Source: Nitrosospira multiformis (lineage in GTDB: Bacteria; Pseudomonadota; Gammaproteobacteria; Burkholderiales; Nitrosomonadaceae). From it: a DNA stretch of 64,000 nt. Under the pieces are notes generated by a model. It did not search any database. It saw nothing but the letters and a program-made list of their open reading frames with translations, and was not told the origin of the DNA. The position numbers and the translations under genes are program-made. The stretch covers positions 78,100 to 142,099 of the forward strand of contig NZ_QAOK01000006.1 in NCBI RefSeq assembly GCF_003050865.1, in the 5' to 3' direction. Below, piece after piece: positions 9,384-18,876 of the stretch; position 1 is the first letter of the stretch; each line of letters opens with the position of its first letter.

Positions 9384-10190
9384 ATGGAACTTCCCCTCTC
9401 TCCAGTCCGCGATCACGCCGGCCATGCTTCCCAGGCTCCTGAAGCTTCCCTGGTTTCCTCAGGGAAGAGGAGTGAATTCAGGGCGGAGAATCTGAAAAAA
9501 AGCTACAAGTCGCGCACAGTGGTGCATGATGTTTCCCTTTCGGTTAAAAGCGGAGAAGTTGTCGGCTTGCTGGGCCCCAATGGCGCAGGCAAGACCACCT
9601 GTTTTTACATGATGGTGGGCCTTGTGCCGCTGGATGGAGGCAACATCGTGCTTGATGAGCTTGACCTCAGCGAGATGCCCATGCACGAGCGAGCGCGCCT
9701 CGGCTTGAGCTATCTGCCGCAGGAGGCTTCGATTTTCAGGCGACTCTCGGTAGCCGACAATATTCGCGCTGTACTGGAATTGAAAAACTATGGGGCTGAC
9801 GAGATGCAGCAGCATCTCGACAATTTGCTGCATGATCTGCATATCAGTCATATACGCAACAGTCCCGCCATCAGTTTGTCCGGCGGGGAACGGCGACGCG
9901 TTGAAATTGCTCGTGCGCTGGCGACAAGTCCGCATTTCATCTTGCTGGACGAGCCGTTTGCCGGGGTGGATCCCATTGCCGTGCTGGACATCCAGAAAAT
10001 TATCCGCTTTCTGAAGGAGCGGGGCATCGGTGTGCTGATCACAGACCATAATGTCCGGGAGACACTAGGAATCTGTAATCATGCCTACATCATAAGCGAT
10101 GGCAGGGTGCTTGCGAGCGGCAGTCCAGACGAAATCATTTATAATGAAAACGTAAGAAAAGTCTATCTGGGAGAACATTTCCGCCTTTGA
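9384..10190 (+). CDS. lptB: LPS export ABC transporter ATPase LptB
   Basis: Cytoplasmic ATPase of the LptB2FG extractor. The Walker A motif is GPNGAGKTT, the Q-loop region is YLPQEASIF, the signature is [15 protein letters not shown], and Walker B is [13 protein letters not shown] with a switch histidine in LITDHNVRE. It has 268 residues, about 25 longer than E. coli LptB because of a non-conserved N-terminal leader, so an internal start is possible. It sits in the usual order lptA-lptB-rpoN; lptF and lptG are not in the window. Confidence 0.93.
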   Translation: MELPLSPVRDHAGHASQAPEASLVSSGKRSEFRAENLKKSYKSRTVVHDVSLSVKSGEVVGLLGPNGAGKTTCFYMMVGLVPLDGGNIVLDELDLSEMPMHERARLGLSYLPQEASIFRRLSVADNIRAVLELKNYGADEMQQHLDNLLHDLHISHIRNSPAISLSGGERRRVEIARALATSPHFILLDEPFAGVDPIAVLDIQKIIRFLKERGIGVLITDHNVRETLGICNHAYIISDGRVLASGSPDEIIYNENVRKVYLGEHFRL

Positions 10191-10240
10191 AAATAAAGCT
10201 TAGCTTTACCTGAGACCGGCTTTATCGCTGTTTTTCCAAT

Positions 10241-11707
10241 ATGAAACCAACCCTTCAAGTCAAGCTGGCTCCGCATCTGGCGCTTACGCCGCAATTGCAG
10301 CAGTCCATCCGGTTATTACAACTCTCCACGATAGAGTTGAACCAGGAGATAGAGCGCATCGTGCAGGAGAATCCCCTGCTGGAACTTGATGACAGCATCG
10401 GCAAAGGCAGCATGGATTATCATAATGTCATGCCCGAGGAGTTGGCCGCACCATTGCCGAATGAGCTGGAGATTGCCGAGGAAGGCCTTCCTATTCTCTC
10501 CGTCGAAGCAGAAACCGATGTGAAACAGCCGCTTAACGAGCGGGAGTGGCTTCCGGATGACAATGTTTTTCGCCACAACCGGGACGATGAGGACGAACAC
10601 GATATTCCGCAACAAGCGGCAGAACCCCCAAGTCTGCGCGACCACCTCAACTCACAGCTCAGCCTGAGCCAGATCTCCCAGCGCGATAGAAAGATCATCG
10701 GATTACTGATCGACAGTCTGGATGATGATGGCTATCTCGTCCAGGACCTGGAAGAATTGGTTGATCTGTTGCCCGCCGAGCTGGCAATAGATATCGACGA
10801 CCTGCACATTGCCCTCGAACATTTGCAGCATCTGGATCCCCCCGGCATCGGTGCGCGCAACTTAAGGGAATGCCTCGTCATGCAACTGCATGCGCTGCCA
10901 CCAGATACCCCCTACATGGAGCAGGCGCTGGCGCTAGTGAACAATCATCTTGAAAGTCTGGCCTGCCGGGACTTTAGCGCCATCAAGCGGGTTCTGCACT
11001 GCAATGACGACTGTCTTCGTTCCATCCAGCAGATGATAATGCGATTGAATCCGAAACCGGCCACGGCCTTCAGCTCGGCAGTTGCCGGCTACATCGTACC
11101 CGACGTCATCGTGACCAGAATCGGTGGTTCGTGGGTAGCCAGCCTTAACCCGGAAGCAATGCCGCGTCTCAGGGTCAACCGGCTCTATGCCGAGATTCTG
11201 AAAGGATGCCATGATGACTCTACCCGTCGGCTGACCAGTCAATTGCACGAAGCAAAATGGCTGGTAAAGAACGTACAACAGCGTTTCAACACCATCCTCA
11301 AGGCATCGGCAGCCATTGTGGAACGCCAGCAGCAGTTTTTCGAGCATGGAGCAGTTGCGATGCGTCCGATGATACTGCGTGAAATCGCCGACGTGCTGAA
11401 TCTGCACGAATCCACCATTTCGCGGGTTACCACTCAGAAATTCATGCGTACGCCGCGCGGTATTTTCGAATTGAAGTATTTTTTTGGCAGCCACGTATCA
11501 ACGGATAATGGCGGCGCCTGTTCCGCCACCGCCATTCGCGCGCTGATCAAGCAAATGATCAATGCAGAAAATTCGAGGAAGCCGCTCAGCGACAGTCAGA
11601 TCTCGGGGGTTCTGGGGCAGCAGGGTATCATGGTTGCTCGCCGCACCGTCGCAAAATATCGGGAGTCCTTGCAAATTCCCTCCGTCAATCTTCGGAAATC
11701 GTTTTAA
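10241..11707 (+). CDS. rpoN: RNA polymerase sigma-54 factor RpoN
   Basis: Alternative sigma factor that recognises -24/-12 promoters and needs AAA+ activators. The 488-residue product has the glutamine/leucine-rich region I (LTPQLQQSIRLLQLSTIEL), an acidic region II, the core-binding region III, a helix-turn-helix (LNLHESTISRVTTQKFMRT) and the RpoN box ARRTVAKYRESLQIPS near the C-terminus. It follows lptB by 50 bases and precedes hpf by 28. One candidate target promoter in the window lies at 32273. Confidence 0.96.
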   Translation: MKPTLQVKLAPHLALTPQLQQSIRLLQLSTIELNQEIERIVQENPLLELDDSIGKGSMDYHNVMPEELAAPLPNELEIAEEGLPILSVEAETDVKQPLNEREWLPDDNVFRHNRDDEDEHDIPQQAAEPPSLRDHLNSQLSLSQISQRDRKIIGLLIDSLDDDGYLVQDLEELVDLLPAELAIDIDDLHIALEHLQHLDPPGIGARNLRECLVMQLHALPPDTPYMEQALALVNNHLESLACRDFSAIKRVLHCNDDCLRSIQQMIMRLNPKPATAFSSAVAGYIVPDVIVTRIGGSWVASLNPEAMPRLRVNRLYAEILKGCHDDSTRRLTSQLHEAKWLVKNVQQRFNTILKASAAIVERQQQFFEHGAVAMRPMILREIADVLNLHESTISRVTTQKFMRTPRGIFELKYFFGSHVSTDNGGACSATAIRALIKQMINAENSRKPLSDSQISGVLGQQGIMVARRTVAKYRESLQIPSVNLRKSF

Positions 11708-11735
11708 CCCCAGTTCATTTTCATAGGAGCCACAA

Positions 11736-12071
11736 ATGAATATCCATGTCACAGGCCGGCAGGTCGAAATCACACCTGCACTGCGCGATTATGTCGTTTC
11801 CAAATTGAACCGGATCACTCAACGTTTCGACCAGATTGTGGATATCACTGTGACCCTTTCCGTGGAAAAACTGGAGCACAAGGCGGAGGCGCTGGCACGG
11901 GTGCCTGGCAATGATATTTTTGTCGAGGCAGACAGCACCGACATGTATGTTTCCATAGATAACCTCGTTGATAAACTCGATCGTCAGTTGGTCCGCCGTA
12001 AGGAGAAAAATGAAAACCAGCGCACGAATACCGTTCAAGGAACTCCGGATCAAGGCAATCTGAATCAATGA
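11736..12071 (+). CDS. hpf: Ribosome hibernation promoting factor, short form
   Basis: Binds the 30S subunit in stationary phase and promotes formation of inactive 100S dimers. At 111 residues it is the short form, with the single S30AE/YfiA domain (MNIHVTGRQVEITPALRDYV, then DIFVEADSTDMYVSIDNLVDKLDRQL) and no C-terminal dimerisation domain. A GGAG motif lies 7 bases before the ATG. Its place right behind rpoN is conserved in many proteobacteria. Confidence 0.93.
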   Translation: MNIHVTGRQVEITPALRDYVVSKLNRITQRFDQIVDITVTLSVEKLEHKAEALARVPGNDIFVEADSTDMYVSIDNLVDKLDRQLVRRKEKNENQRTNTVQGTPDQGNLNQ

Positions 12072-12218
12072 TCAGGGGTAGCAACGGTCAAGAACCCGTT
12101 TTTATCAAATATGGGCTCGACACCGCTTTTCGCTCCGAAACCGTGAACTTGTTCCGGAACTCCCGGGAAGAAGCTCGTGATTTTTCCCAATCCTGATAAT
12201 CAGGAGGTATTCAATCAG

Positions 12219-13163
12219 ATGGCCGAAATCGATGCCAGACAGCTTTTCGAGGAAAAACGCGAGAAACTGGATCTCACCTGGGAAGCGGGACGGGACGGAG
12301 GGGACAGGCGTCTCGATAATGAAGCGATCGCGCATTCGACGCAGGGAATGATCGGACATCTCAATTTCATCCATCCCAACTGGATTCAGGTACTGAGCGA
12401 AACCGAGGCCGAATATCTCAACGCGCTCGATCCCGCTTCCCTCGAACAGCATATGCAGAGGCTTGCTGAAAGCGACATGCTATGCATCATTGTTACGGCG
12501 GGCGCATGTGTTCCCGATTCCATCAGGTCCCTGGCGGATTCGACGCGTATCCCTCTCTTCTGTACCCCCTACTCCAGTCTTGAGATTCTCTGGGTATTAC
12601 GTCCCTATCTCGGACGGGTCCTTGCTCCTTCCTGCAGCAGGCATGGCGTATTGCTCGACGTTCTTGGTCTCGGCGTAATGATTACCGGGGAGAGCAGTGT
12701 CGGCAAGAGCGAATTGGCGCTGGAACTGGTGAGCCGCGGACATGGATTGGTGGCGGATGATGTGGTGGAGCTCTATCGCATTGCGCCGGAAACGCTCGAA
12801 GGGCGCTGCCCGGCCATGCTGCGCGATTTTCTCGAAGTTCGGGGACTTGGAATGCTGAACATTCGAACGATTTTTGGCGAAACGGCGGTACGACGCAAAA
12901 AAAACATGAAACTCATCGTTCACTTGCAGAAACCCAGCAGCACTGATCTCAATGCAATGGAACGGTTGCCGATCAATGATGTCACTGAGAGTATCCTGGA
13001 TGTCAACGTCCGGAAAGTCATCATTCCAGTTGCCGCCGGCCGAAACCTCGCTGTGCTGGTAGAGGCGGCGGTGCGGAACTACGTTTTGCAGTTGCGCGGC
13101 ATAGACAGCGGTCAGGAGTTTTTCGCGCGCCATCAACAGGAACTCGAGAACGGGCAAACATAA
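12219..13163 (+). CDS. hprK: HPr kinase/phosphorylase HprK
   Basis: Phosphorylates and dephosphorylates HPr on serine, linking carbon or energy state to the PTS. The C-terminal kinase domain has the P-loop [15 protein letters not shown], then [12 protein letters not shown] and the HprK signature [15 protein letters not shown]. The N-terminal half is the DRTGG-like domain. ATG at 12219 (314 residues) is favoured over the upstream GTG because AGGAGGT stands 10 bases before it. No ptsN lies between hpf and hprK, and no HPr or EI gene is in the window. Confidence 0.93.
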   Translation: MAEIDARQLFEEKREKLDLTWEAGRDGGDRRLDNEAIAHSTQGMIGHLNFIHPNWIQVLSETEAEYLNALDPASLEQHMQRLAESDMLCIIVTAGACVPDSIRSLADSTRIPLFCTPYSSLEILWVLRPYLGRVLAPSCSRHGVLLDVLGLGVMITGESSVGKSELALELVSRGHGLVADDVVELYRIAPETLEGRCPAMLRDFLEVRGLGMLNIRTIFGETAVRRKKNMKLIVHLQKPSSTDLNAMERLPINDVTESILDVNVRKVIIPVAAGRNLAVLVEAAVRNYVLQLRGIDSGQEFFARHQQELENGQT

Positions 13164-13249
13164 ACACGTGGGCGAAAACAGAGTTAAAACCTTCTCGTCC
13201 CTCCCTCCTTTCTGCTCACGGATGTTCTCATCCGGTACGATTTGAACCT

Positions 13250-14089
13250 ATGCAGTTGATCGTCATCAGCGGCCTGTCAGGCTCCGGCAAGAGCATCGCG
13301 CTTACCGTTCTGGAAGATAACGGCTATTATTGCGTTGACAATCTTCCGGCCAACCTGCTGCCGGAGGTGACGGTTTATCTGAAGCAATCCGGTCACGAGC
13401 GCGTCGCCGTCAGCATTGACGCCAGAAGCTTCGAAACCTTGCATCTCCTGCCACAGCGGTTGGCTGACTTGAGGCAGCAGAAAATGGATATCCATCTGTT
13501 GTTTCTCGACACCAAGACGGATACGCTGTTGAAGCGTTTTTCCGAAACTCGCCGCCGCCATCCACTCAGTGACAATCAATCGACCCTGCCGGAATGCATA
13601 GAGATGGAACGCGAGATGTTGCGTGAAATTCATGATCTGGCGAACCGCATTGATACTAGTGACCTGAGCGCGAGTTCGCTGCGAGCCTGGATAAGGGATT
13701 TCATCGGGCTGGAACCCGGGCGTCTGACGCTGCTGTTCCAATCTTTTGGCTTTAAGCACGGCATCCCGCTGGATTCCGACATGGTGTTCGATGTTCGCTG
13801 CCTTCCCAATCCTCACTACGAGGCCCTTCTGCGACCTTTGACGGGAAAGGACCGCGCCGTGATCGAGTACATGGATGCAAACAGCAGCGTGAATCGCATG
13901 TTCGAGGATATCCGGCGATTCGTCGATGACTGGCTGCCCTGTTTCATCCGCGATAACCGCAATTACCTGACGGTAGCGATCGGCTGCACAGGAGGACGGC
14001 ACCGTTCCGTCTATTTCGTGGAGCGGTTGGCGCGTTATTTTACGGAGAACAACCAGGTTCTGGTACGGCATCGGGAATTGAATGCATAA
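13250..14089 (+). CDS. rapZ: RNase adapter protein RapZ
   Basis: Nucleotide-binding protein that in E. coli guides RNase E to the small RNA GlmZ and so controls amino-sugar synthesis. The 279-residue product has the P-loop [11 protein letters not shown] at the N-terminus, [10 protein letters not shown], and the C-terminal RNA-binding domain with FDVRCLPNP and [17 protein letters not shown]. It lies 86 bases after hprK in the same direction. Whether glmZ-type RNAs exist here cannot be judged. Confidence 0.93.
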   Translation: MQLIVISGLSGSGKSIALTVLEDNGYYCVDNLPANLLPEVTVYLKQSGHERVAVSIDARSFETLHLLPQRLADLRQQKMDIHLLFLDTKTDTLLKRFSETRRRHPLSDNQSTLPECIEMEREMLREIHDLANRIDTSDLSASSLRAWIRDFIGLEPGRLTLLFQSFGFKHGIPLDSDMVFDVRCLPNPHYEALLRPLTGKDRAVIEYMDANSSVNRMFEDIRRFVDDWLPCFIRDNRNYLTVAIGCTGGRHRSVYFVERLARYFTENNQVLVRHRELNA

Positions 14090-14173
14090 GCGGCTATTCG
14101 CCACCAGCAACATTGCACCCATGTTGGCGAACACTGCATTCTCCGGTCACCAGCTGTTACCTGTTTCTAGACA

Positions 14174-14809
14174 TTGAATTCTCACGCCAGTACATTGAAA
14201 ACTGTCACGCTTGCTTTTACCGGCGCATCCGGCATGCCCTATGGCATGCGCTTGCTGGAGCTGTTGCTCGCGGCCGGCGCCCGCGTGTACCTGATGTATT
14301 CGCAGGCAGCGCAGATCGTGGCACATCAGGAAATGCAGCTGGTATTGCCATCACGTGCCAGGGAAGCCGAGGAGCTGTTCAGTCGGCGTTTCAAGGTAGA
14401 ACAGGGCCAGTTACGCGTGTTCGGCCGGGAGGATTGGCTGGCTCCGGTTGCCTCCGGCTCCAATCCGGCTGATGCAATGGTGGTTTGCCCCTGCACCATG
14501 GGTACGCTTGCTGCAATTGCCGCGGGAATGAGCCAAAAGCTGATCGAGCGTTCAGCGGATGTAATGCTGAAGGAAAACCGCAAGCTCATCCTCGTACCCA
14601 GGGAGACGCCGTTTTCCGCCATTCACCTCGAAAATATGCTGAAGCTTGCGCGCAGCGGCGCCATAATCCTTCCGCCCAATCCCGGCTTCTATCATCATCC
14701 CCAAGACATCCACGACATGGTGGACTTTGTAGTGGCGCGTATCCTTGATCATGTGGGAGTCACCCATACGCTCATGCCGCGCTGGGGCGAAGAAAATACA
14801 GCGGAGTGA
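14174..14809 (+). CDS. ubiX: Flavin prenyltransferase UbiX
   Basis: Attaches a dimethylallyl unit to FMN to make the prenylated cofactor used by the UbiD decarboxylase in ubiquinone synthesis. The product has 211 residues, with LAFTGASGMPYGMRLLELL, VVCPCTMGTLAAIAAGMSQKLIERSADVMLKE and LVPRETPFSAIHLENMLKL, which form the flavin and substrate sites. The start is TTG (14174), with another TTG seven codons later; no strong ribosome-binding site decides. It converges on the cyclo-ligase gene 30 bases downstream. Confidence 0.9.
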   Translation: MNSHASTLKTVTLAFTGASGMPYGMRLLELLLAAGARVYLMYSQAAQIVAHQEMQLVLPSRAREAEELFSRRFKVEQGQLRVFGREDWLAPVASGSNPADAMVVCPCTMGTLAAIAAGMSQKLIERSADVMLKENRKLILVPRETPFSAIHLENMLKLARSGAIILPPNPGFYHHPQDIHDMVDFVVARILDHVGVTHTLMPRWGEENTAE

Positions 14810-14839
14810 TCCCGGTTTGCGAGTTCCCGTGCCGATGAA

Positions 14840-15496
14840 CTATTCAACTATCCGTAAGTCTCCCGAATTTTCCCTGGTGAGAATATCGGCGCACTGGCCA
14901 ACAGAAACGGGTTTCAATCCCGTGTGTGTTGCATGATAAATTCCCGCCTCGGTGACAACGAAGTCCATTGGAATATCATGTGTATGGGGATGCAAATTTT
15001 CCAGGCGGAGAATTTCGAACGCAACACCGATAGCGAGTGGACGCGGGTTCATGGCGGCTAGCGTACGATCGAAATAACCGCTGCCGTACCCCAGGCGAAA
15101 ACCAAGTTTGTCGAAGCCGATCATGGGGATGATCAAGGCATCCACTGTTACCAGATCGGTATTGTCAGGTACCGGAATATCATAAGCGCCAATTTTCATG
15201 GGCGCTCCCCCCCACCACTTGCGGAAACGGAGTGGCTCATGTTTATTCACTACCTCGGGGAGCGCCAGCGTGGCGCCATGTGCCTGTAAAAAATCCATCA
15301 ACGGGCGTGGATCGTATTCGCCTCGGTGAGGCCAGCAAAACCCGACAGTACCTGTCCGTAGCGTGAGAAAGCCTTGTTCCAGGAGTGCGGTGATGGCGGC
15401 GCTCCAGCGACGATGGTCGGCTTCCTCTATGCATTCCCTGGCCACCATCAGTTCCGCGCGCTGGTGCCTTCTCCAGTCCTTCCAGTTATTCATCAT
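14840..15496 (-). CDS. 5-formyltetrahydrofolate cyclo-ligase family protein
   Basis: Likely ATP-dependent conversion of 5-formyl-THF to 5,10-methenyl-THF. The conserved segments are VGFCWPHRGEYDPRPLMDFL, FDKLGFRLGYGSGYFDRTL (the family signature) and DIPMDFVVTEAGIY. ATG at 15496 (218 residues) aligns with the family N-terminus. A longer reading to 15547 would overlap mutY by 29 bases and adds residues with no family match. It is the last gene of the run tRNA-Gly, AsmA, mutY, cyclo-ligase. Confidence 0.85.
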   Translation of the reverse strand: MMNNWKDWRRHQRAELMVARECIEEADHRRWSAAITALLEQGFLTLRTGTVGFCWPHRGEYDPRPLMDFLQAHGATLALPEVVNKHEPLRFRKWWGGAPMKIGAYDIPVPDNTDLVTVDALIIPMIGFDKLGFRLGYGSGYFDRTLAAMNPRPLAIGVAFEILRLENLHPHTHDIPMDFVVTEAGIYHATHTGLKPVSVGQCADILTRENSGDLRIVE

Positions 15497-15518
15497 TGTT
15501 TCGAATATATGCTCGCTG

Positions 15519-16670
15519 TCAGTTATCTGCCATAGCCAGAATTTCAAGCGGCTCGATCTGAGATGTATATTGTAGAAGCACTTTCCTCACCGGGGAGGGA
15601 ATGGCGGCTTTCAGCGCGTCCTCAGGCATCATCCATACCCACTGATTCCCGGGCTGCGATAAGGCCTCGGGTGACAAATGGCCCGGCGAGCGGGAAATGA
15701 CCTGCAGGATGAGCGGGTAAATCCACAATCTGAAGTGGGTAAAGGTGTGAGCGAACACTTCCATCCGTGATATTAGCCGCACATTTATCCCCAGCTGCAT
15801 GCAGTATTCAATCACATTCTCATTCACCTGCATCTCCGGCAAGCTCCACAGCGCACCCCAGATCCCCGCGCTCGGCCGTTTTTCCAACAGGATTTTGCCC
15901 TGTGCCACCACCAGCAGCAGCGCCGCTTCCCTTTCCGGCAATATCTTCCTCGGCCGAGGGGTGGGCAGGCTGCCGACGCAGTTATCCCTGAACGCAATAC
16001 ACTCCGGGCGAAGCGGGCATGAGCCGCACCTGGGGTGAGCGCGGGTACAGATGGTCGCACCCAGATCCATCAGCGCCTGAGTATAGTCTTCGATATCGCG
16101 TTCGATCGGGCTCTCATCTCTCTTTGGCAGCAATGCTTCCGCTATTTGCCACAACTGCGTTTCCACGTGCTTTTCGCCCGGATAACCCTCGATTCCGAAG
16201 CAGCGTGAAAAAATGCGTTTCACGTTACCGTCGAGGATGGCCGCCCGCTTTCCGAACGCGAATACCCCAATTGCCGCAGCGGTGGAGCGTCCGACCCCCG
16301 GAAGCTGACGAATGACCTCAACCTGCTCGGGAAAAGTGCCGCCGTGCTCACTCATAATCCGCTGCGCCGCTTTATGCAGATTCCTCGCACGCGAGTAGTA
16401 GCCCAACCCGCTCCACTGTGCCATTACCTCATCCAGCGATGCCGAGGCAAGACTTTGCATGTCGGGGAAGCATTGCAGAAATCGCCGGTAATAGGGAATG
16501 ACTGTTCCCACCTGCGTTTGCTGCAGCATGATTTCCGAGAGCCAGACGCGATAGGCGTCACGCGTGTTCTGCCAGGGCAGATGATGACGGCCATGCTGGC
16601 GTTGCCAGTGGATGAGCCTGATGGCGAAAAAATTCGAAATAGAATCCGAAATATCTCCTCCCGCGCTCAT
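15519..16670 (-). CDS. mutY: Adenine DNA glycosylase MutY
   Basis: Removes adenine mispaired with 8-oxoguanine. The 383-residue product has the catalytic helix SEIMLQQTQV, the helix-hairpin-helix LPGVGRSTAAAIGVFAFG, the catalytic aspartate region AAILDGNVKR, and a 4Fe-4S cluster motif C-x6-C-x2-C-x5-C (CTRAHPRCGSCPLRPEC). The C-terminal NUDIX-like domain (KILLEKRPSAGIWGALWSLPE) recognises 8-oxoG. Its start codon touches the stop of the AsmA gene, so the two are probably coupled. Confidence 0.95.
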   Translation of the reverse strand: MSAGGDISDSISNFFAIRLIHWQRQHGRHHLPWQNTRDAYRVWLSEIMLQQTQVGTVIPYYRRFLQCFPDMQSLASASLDEVMAQWSGLGYYSRARNLHKAAQRIMSEHGGTFPEQVEVIRQLPGVGRSTAAAIGVFAFGKRAAILDGNVKRIFSRCFGIEGYPGEKHVETQLWQIAEALLPKRDESPIERDIEDYTQALMDLGATICTRAHPRCGSCPLRPECIAFRDNCVGSLPTPRPRKILPEREAALLLVVAQGKILLEKRPSAGIWGALWSLPEMQVNENVIEYCMQLGINVRLISRMEVFAHTFTHFRLWIYPLILQVISRSPGHLSPEALSQPGNQWVWMMPEDALKAAIPSPVRKVLLQYTSQIEPLEILAMADN

Positions 16671-18193
16671 CAGGGCCGTATGTCCACTCTGACCCTCGAT
16701 GCCGTGAAGTCACCCGCCTTCAATACGCCTACCCGAATCGACCCTTCCATGTTCAAGCCCTCCAGATTATCCAGCACGTTTAATTCGAATGAGCGCTCCG
16801 CGCGACCGGCTTTTTGCTGCTGCCCATCTTGTTGTCGCGGCGAAAAGCGATCCAGATTCAGTTCATCGATATTCACTTCAAAGGCGAGGTACGGTGGAAT
16901 GAGGCTGCTTGCCGAAAATTTCGCCGCGATATTACTGTCTGCCATGGTTCCGTTCAGCTTTGCCCACGCATTGCCGGTCAAGCCGTCGAGGGAGGCGCTG
17001 CCGGAAAGGTTTCCTTGAATGCCATGCGCGGGGAGATTTGCACCCTTCGCCTCAATTCCTGCTTTCAACTCCGCCAGACTCAGCCAAAGCGCCGCGATAT
17101 TGCCGCCAAGTGGCGAGGAAAAATGGGCCTTTACAACCCGACCTTCGTTTTCTGATTCCAGGTCAGCCCTGAACACTTCACTCCGAAAATCCGTCAGGGT
17201 GCCCTGTATCGACGAAAGAGAAAACTTTCCGCTGATCAGGCTATGGGACCCGTTAATTTTTGCCACTCCCAAAATTTTGTCTGTGGTCAGTTTCTGTCCC
17301 TTCAAGCCCAAATGGGCGGCATTCACCCCAATATTAAAACTGCTGTCAACGCTCCTTATCCCGGTATCGAAGGTGAATTCATCGGCGCTAAATTCCCCTC
17401 CTTCCTCCAAAAGGCTGGCAGAAAAATTTCCGCTGGATTGGATGAACAACCGGCCTGTGTCCGGAAGCTGAGCCTCGGCAACAAGCTTCATCCCACTGAG
17501 CGCGAAATACTGCCTTTGTGCGTTCAAAGTCAGGTGAAAACGCACACGGGTTGCCATATCGACTTCGGGACGCTCAGGATGAGCTATGTTAAAAGTCAAT
17601 TCCACCTTGCTGCGAATTGCATCACCTACCGCATCTGCTCGTTCGTCCGCCCGGTCGGCTTCCAGTTCAATGTTCCTGAATACGAAATGCGTGTCGCTGC
17701 CTTCATCACGAAGGGCAAGCATGGTTTTTTCCATACGTACCCGCCCAATATCGAATCGGAAGCGTTCCTGTTGCTCCTCGCTCCTGATCAGATCATCGAT
17801 GTTCGTGCTGCCATCGGAAAAACGGATCAGATTGGCTGCCAGCCCTGTGATGTTGATTTCATCCAGCACCAGTTCCTTTCGAAGCAATGGCAGGATTTCG
17901 AAAGAAACGTGAACCTTCTCTATGTTCGCGAATTCGTCGTCATTGTTATGTTCACTGAGGGAAAGCCTGGCGAATTCCACGCCAGGACTGGGAAAGAACG
18001 CAAGCGTGATGGGACCATCCAGCCTGAGCCGCCGCTCCTTTTTCTCTTTCACCAGCCGGATGATCTCCGGCTTATATGCATTGGGATCAAAAATGACGAC
18101 AATATAAATGATGCTGCCCAGCAGCAGAATCGTTAAGCCGGCAAACAGGAAAAGGAAAAAAGCACCTTTGGTACAGCGGGGGTAGCGGTTCAT
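16670..18193 (-). CDS. AsmA-family envelope protein
   Basis: A 507-residue protein with one N-terminal membrane helix (FFLFLFAGLTILLLGSIIYIVVIF) and a long periplasmic part. The start of the mature region (DPNAYKPEIIRLVKEKKERRLRL, split here by the helix end) and the blocks LDGPITLAFFPSPGVEFARLSL and LVLDEINITGLAANLIR are typical of the AsmA family of bridge-like lipid-transport proteins. The exact role is unknown. Its ATG lies only 13 bases downstream of the encoded CCA of tRNA-Gly, with no clear ribosome-binding site, so its mRNA may arise by tRNA processing. Confidence 0.85.
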   Translation of the reverse strand: MNRYPRCTKGAFFLFLFAGLTILLLGSIIYIVVIFDPNAYKPEIIRLVKEKKERRLRLDGPITLAFFPSPGVEFARLSLSEHNNDDEFANIEKVHVSFEILPLLRKELVLDEINITGLAANLIRFSDGSTNIDDLIRSEEQQERFRFDIGRVRMEKTMLALRDEGSDTHFVFRNIELEADRADERADAVGDAIRSKVELTFNIAHPERPEVDMATRVRFHLTLNAQRQYFALSGMKLVAEAQLPDTGRLFIQSSGNFSASLLEEGGEFSADEFTFDTGIRSVDSSFNIGVNAAHLGLKGQKLTTDKILGVAKINGSHSLISGKFSLSSIQGTLTDFRSEVFRADLESENEGRVVKAHFSSPLGGNIAALWLSLAELKAGIEAKGANLPAHGIQGNLSGSASLDGLTGNAWAKLNGTMADSNIAAKFSASSLIPPYLAFEVNIDELNLDRFSPRQQDGQQQKAGRAERSFELNVLDNLEGLNMEGSIRVGVLKAGDFTASRVRVDIRP

Positions 18194-18206
18194 AGGCGGG
18201 GAAAGA

Positions 18207-18280
18207 TGGAGCGGGTGAAGGGAATCGAACCCTCGTCGTAAGCTTGGGAAGCTTCTGCTCTGCCATTGAGCTACACCCGC
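18207..18280 (-). tRNA. tRNA-Gly (CCC anticodon)
   Basis: A 74-base tRNA with encoded CCA. The acceptor stem is GCGGGTG/CACCCGC, the D arm is GCTC..GAGC, the anticodon loop is TTCCCAA (anticodon CCC, reading GGG), the T arm is GAGGG-TTCGATT-CCCTT, the discriminator is T, and CCA lies at 18207-18209. One outer pair of the anticodon stem (27-43) looks like G-A. The overall sequence closely matches the bacterial tRNA-Gly(CCC) I know. Confidence 0.95.
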
Positions 18281-18293
18281 CGCATAGCTGCGG

Positions 18294-18299
18294 ATTATA
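18294..18299 (-). promoter_or_regulatory. Candidate -10 box of the tRNA-Gly promoter
   Basis: A perfect TATAAT on the minus strand ends 13 bases before the mature 5' end of the tRNA. The matching -35 region is weak (CTGCCA or TGCCAT at 17-18 bases). It could drive tRNA-Gly and the AsmA-mutY genes behind it. Confidence 0.4.
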
Positions 18300-18381
18300 C
18301 GGAAACTAAGCCATAAATGGCAGTGGCGGTTCCCTTATTCGCAACCAGGTTCTTCATCCAGGTGCGCCAAGCTCTTCCTTG

Positions 18382-18414
18382 CCGTTCGCCCTGAGCGACT
18401 CGAAGGTCGAACGG
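18382..18414. repeat. REP-like intergenic palindrome
   Basis: A 33-base element bounded by a perfect 7-base inverted repeat, CCGTTCG and CGAACGG, around CCCTGAGCGACTCGAAGGT. The core resembles the CCCTGAG...TCGAAGG repeats scattered between genes of many proteobacteria. It lies in the 349-base gap between tRNA-Gly and thiS (18281-18629). I saw no second copy in this window. Confidence 0.5.
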
Positions 18415-18526
18415 TATTCAGGTATGCTCCTCAAGGGGGCGGAGGACTAACGGGATAACAGGGCGTCGAGACCCGTTTTCTGAATCCCTGTCTGCAATCC
18501 TGATGAATATCGGGTTTCAGCCGGAG

Positions 18527-18555
18527 TCGACTAGGAGGTAGCTGCGCCGTATAAT
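18527..18555 (+). promoter_or_regulatory. Candidate promoter for thiS-thiG
   Basis: A perfect TATAAT (18550-18555) lies 17 bases downstream of TCGACT (18527-18532), a weak -35. It stands about 75 bases before the thiS start. No TPP riboswitch core is visible in the leader. Confidence 0.45.
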
Positions 18556-18629
18556 TCAAATTATAAAATACGCATATTGTGGAAAGCCAATTTTTGGGCC
18601 AGCATTTTTGCTGAACGACTCCTTGGAAA

Positions 18630-18872
18630 ATGATACAACTTATAGTCAATGGCGAACCCCAGGTTGTTCCCTCCCCGGATTCGGGGGCTGATTCAGGGAC
18701 AACGAATGACGCAAGACTGAACATCAGGCAATTACTGGAGCACATGGGGTTGCAGGGCAAGCGGATCGCGATCGAGCGCAACGGTGAAATCGTACCGCGC
18801 AGCCAATTCGACCAGCCGATGCTTGCAAATGGCGACAAGCTTGAAATTGTCGTTGCCGTAGGTGGAGGATAA
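18630..18872 (+). CDS. thiS: Sulfur carrier protein ThiS
   Basis: Small ubiquitin-like carrier that is adenylated and thiocarboxylated at its C-terminus to supply sulfur for the thiazole of thiamine. The 80-residue product begins [11 protein letters not shown] and ends VVAVGGG, with the essential terminal Gly-Gly. It carries about 15 extra residues after position 14 ([13 protein letters not shown]), longer than the usual 65 or so. thiG follows after 4 bases. Confidence 0.92.
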   Translation: MIQLIVNGEPQVVPSPDSGADSGTTNDARLNIRQLLEHMGLQGKRIAIERNGEIVPRSQFDQPMLANGDKLEIVVAVGGG

Positions 18873-18876
18873 GCAC

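Noticed and set aside
18415..18629. Possible TPP riboswitch before thiS
   Set aside because: The conserved CTGAGA and ACCTGAT(C)TGG-type cores are absent.
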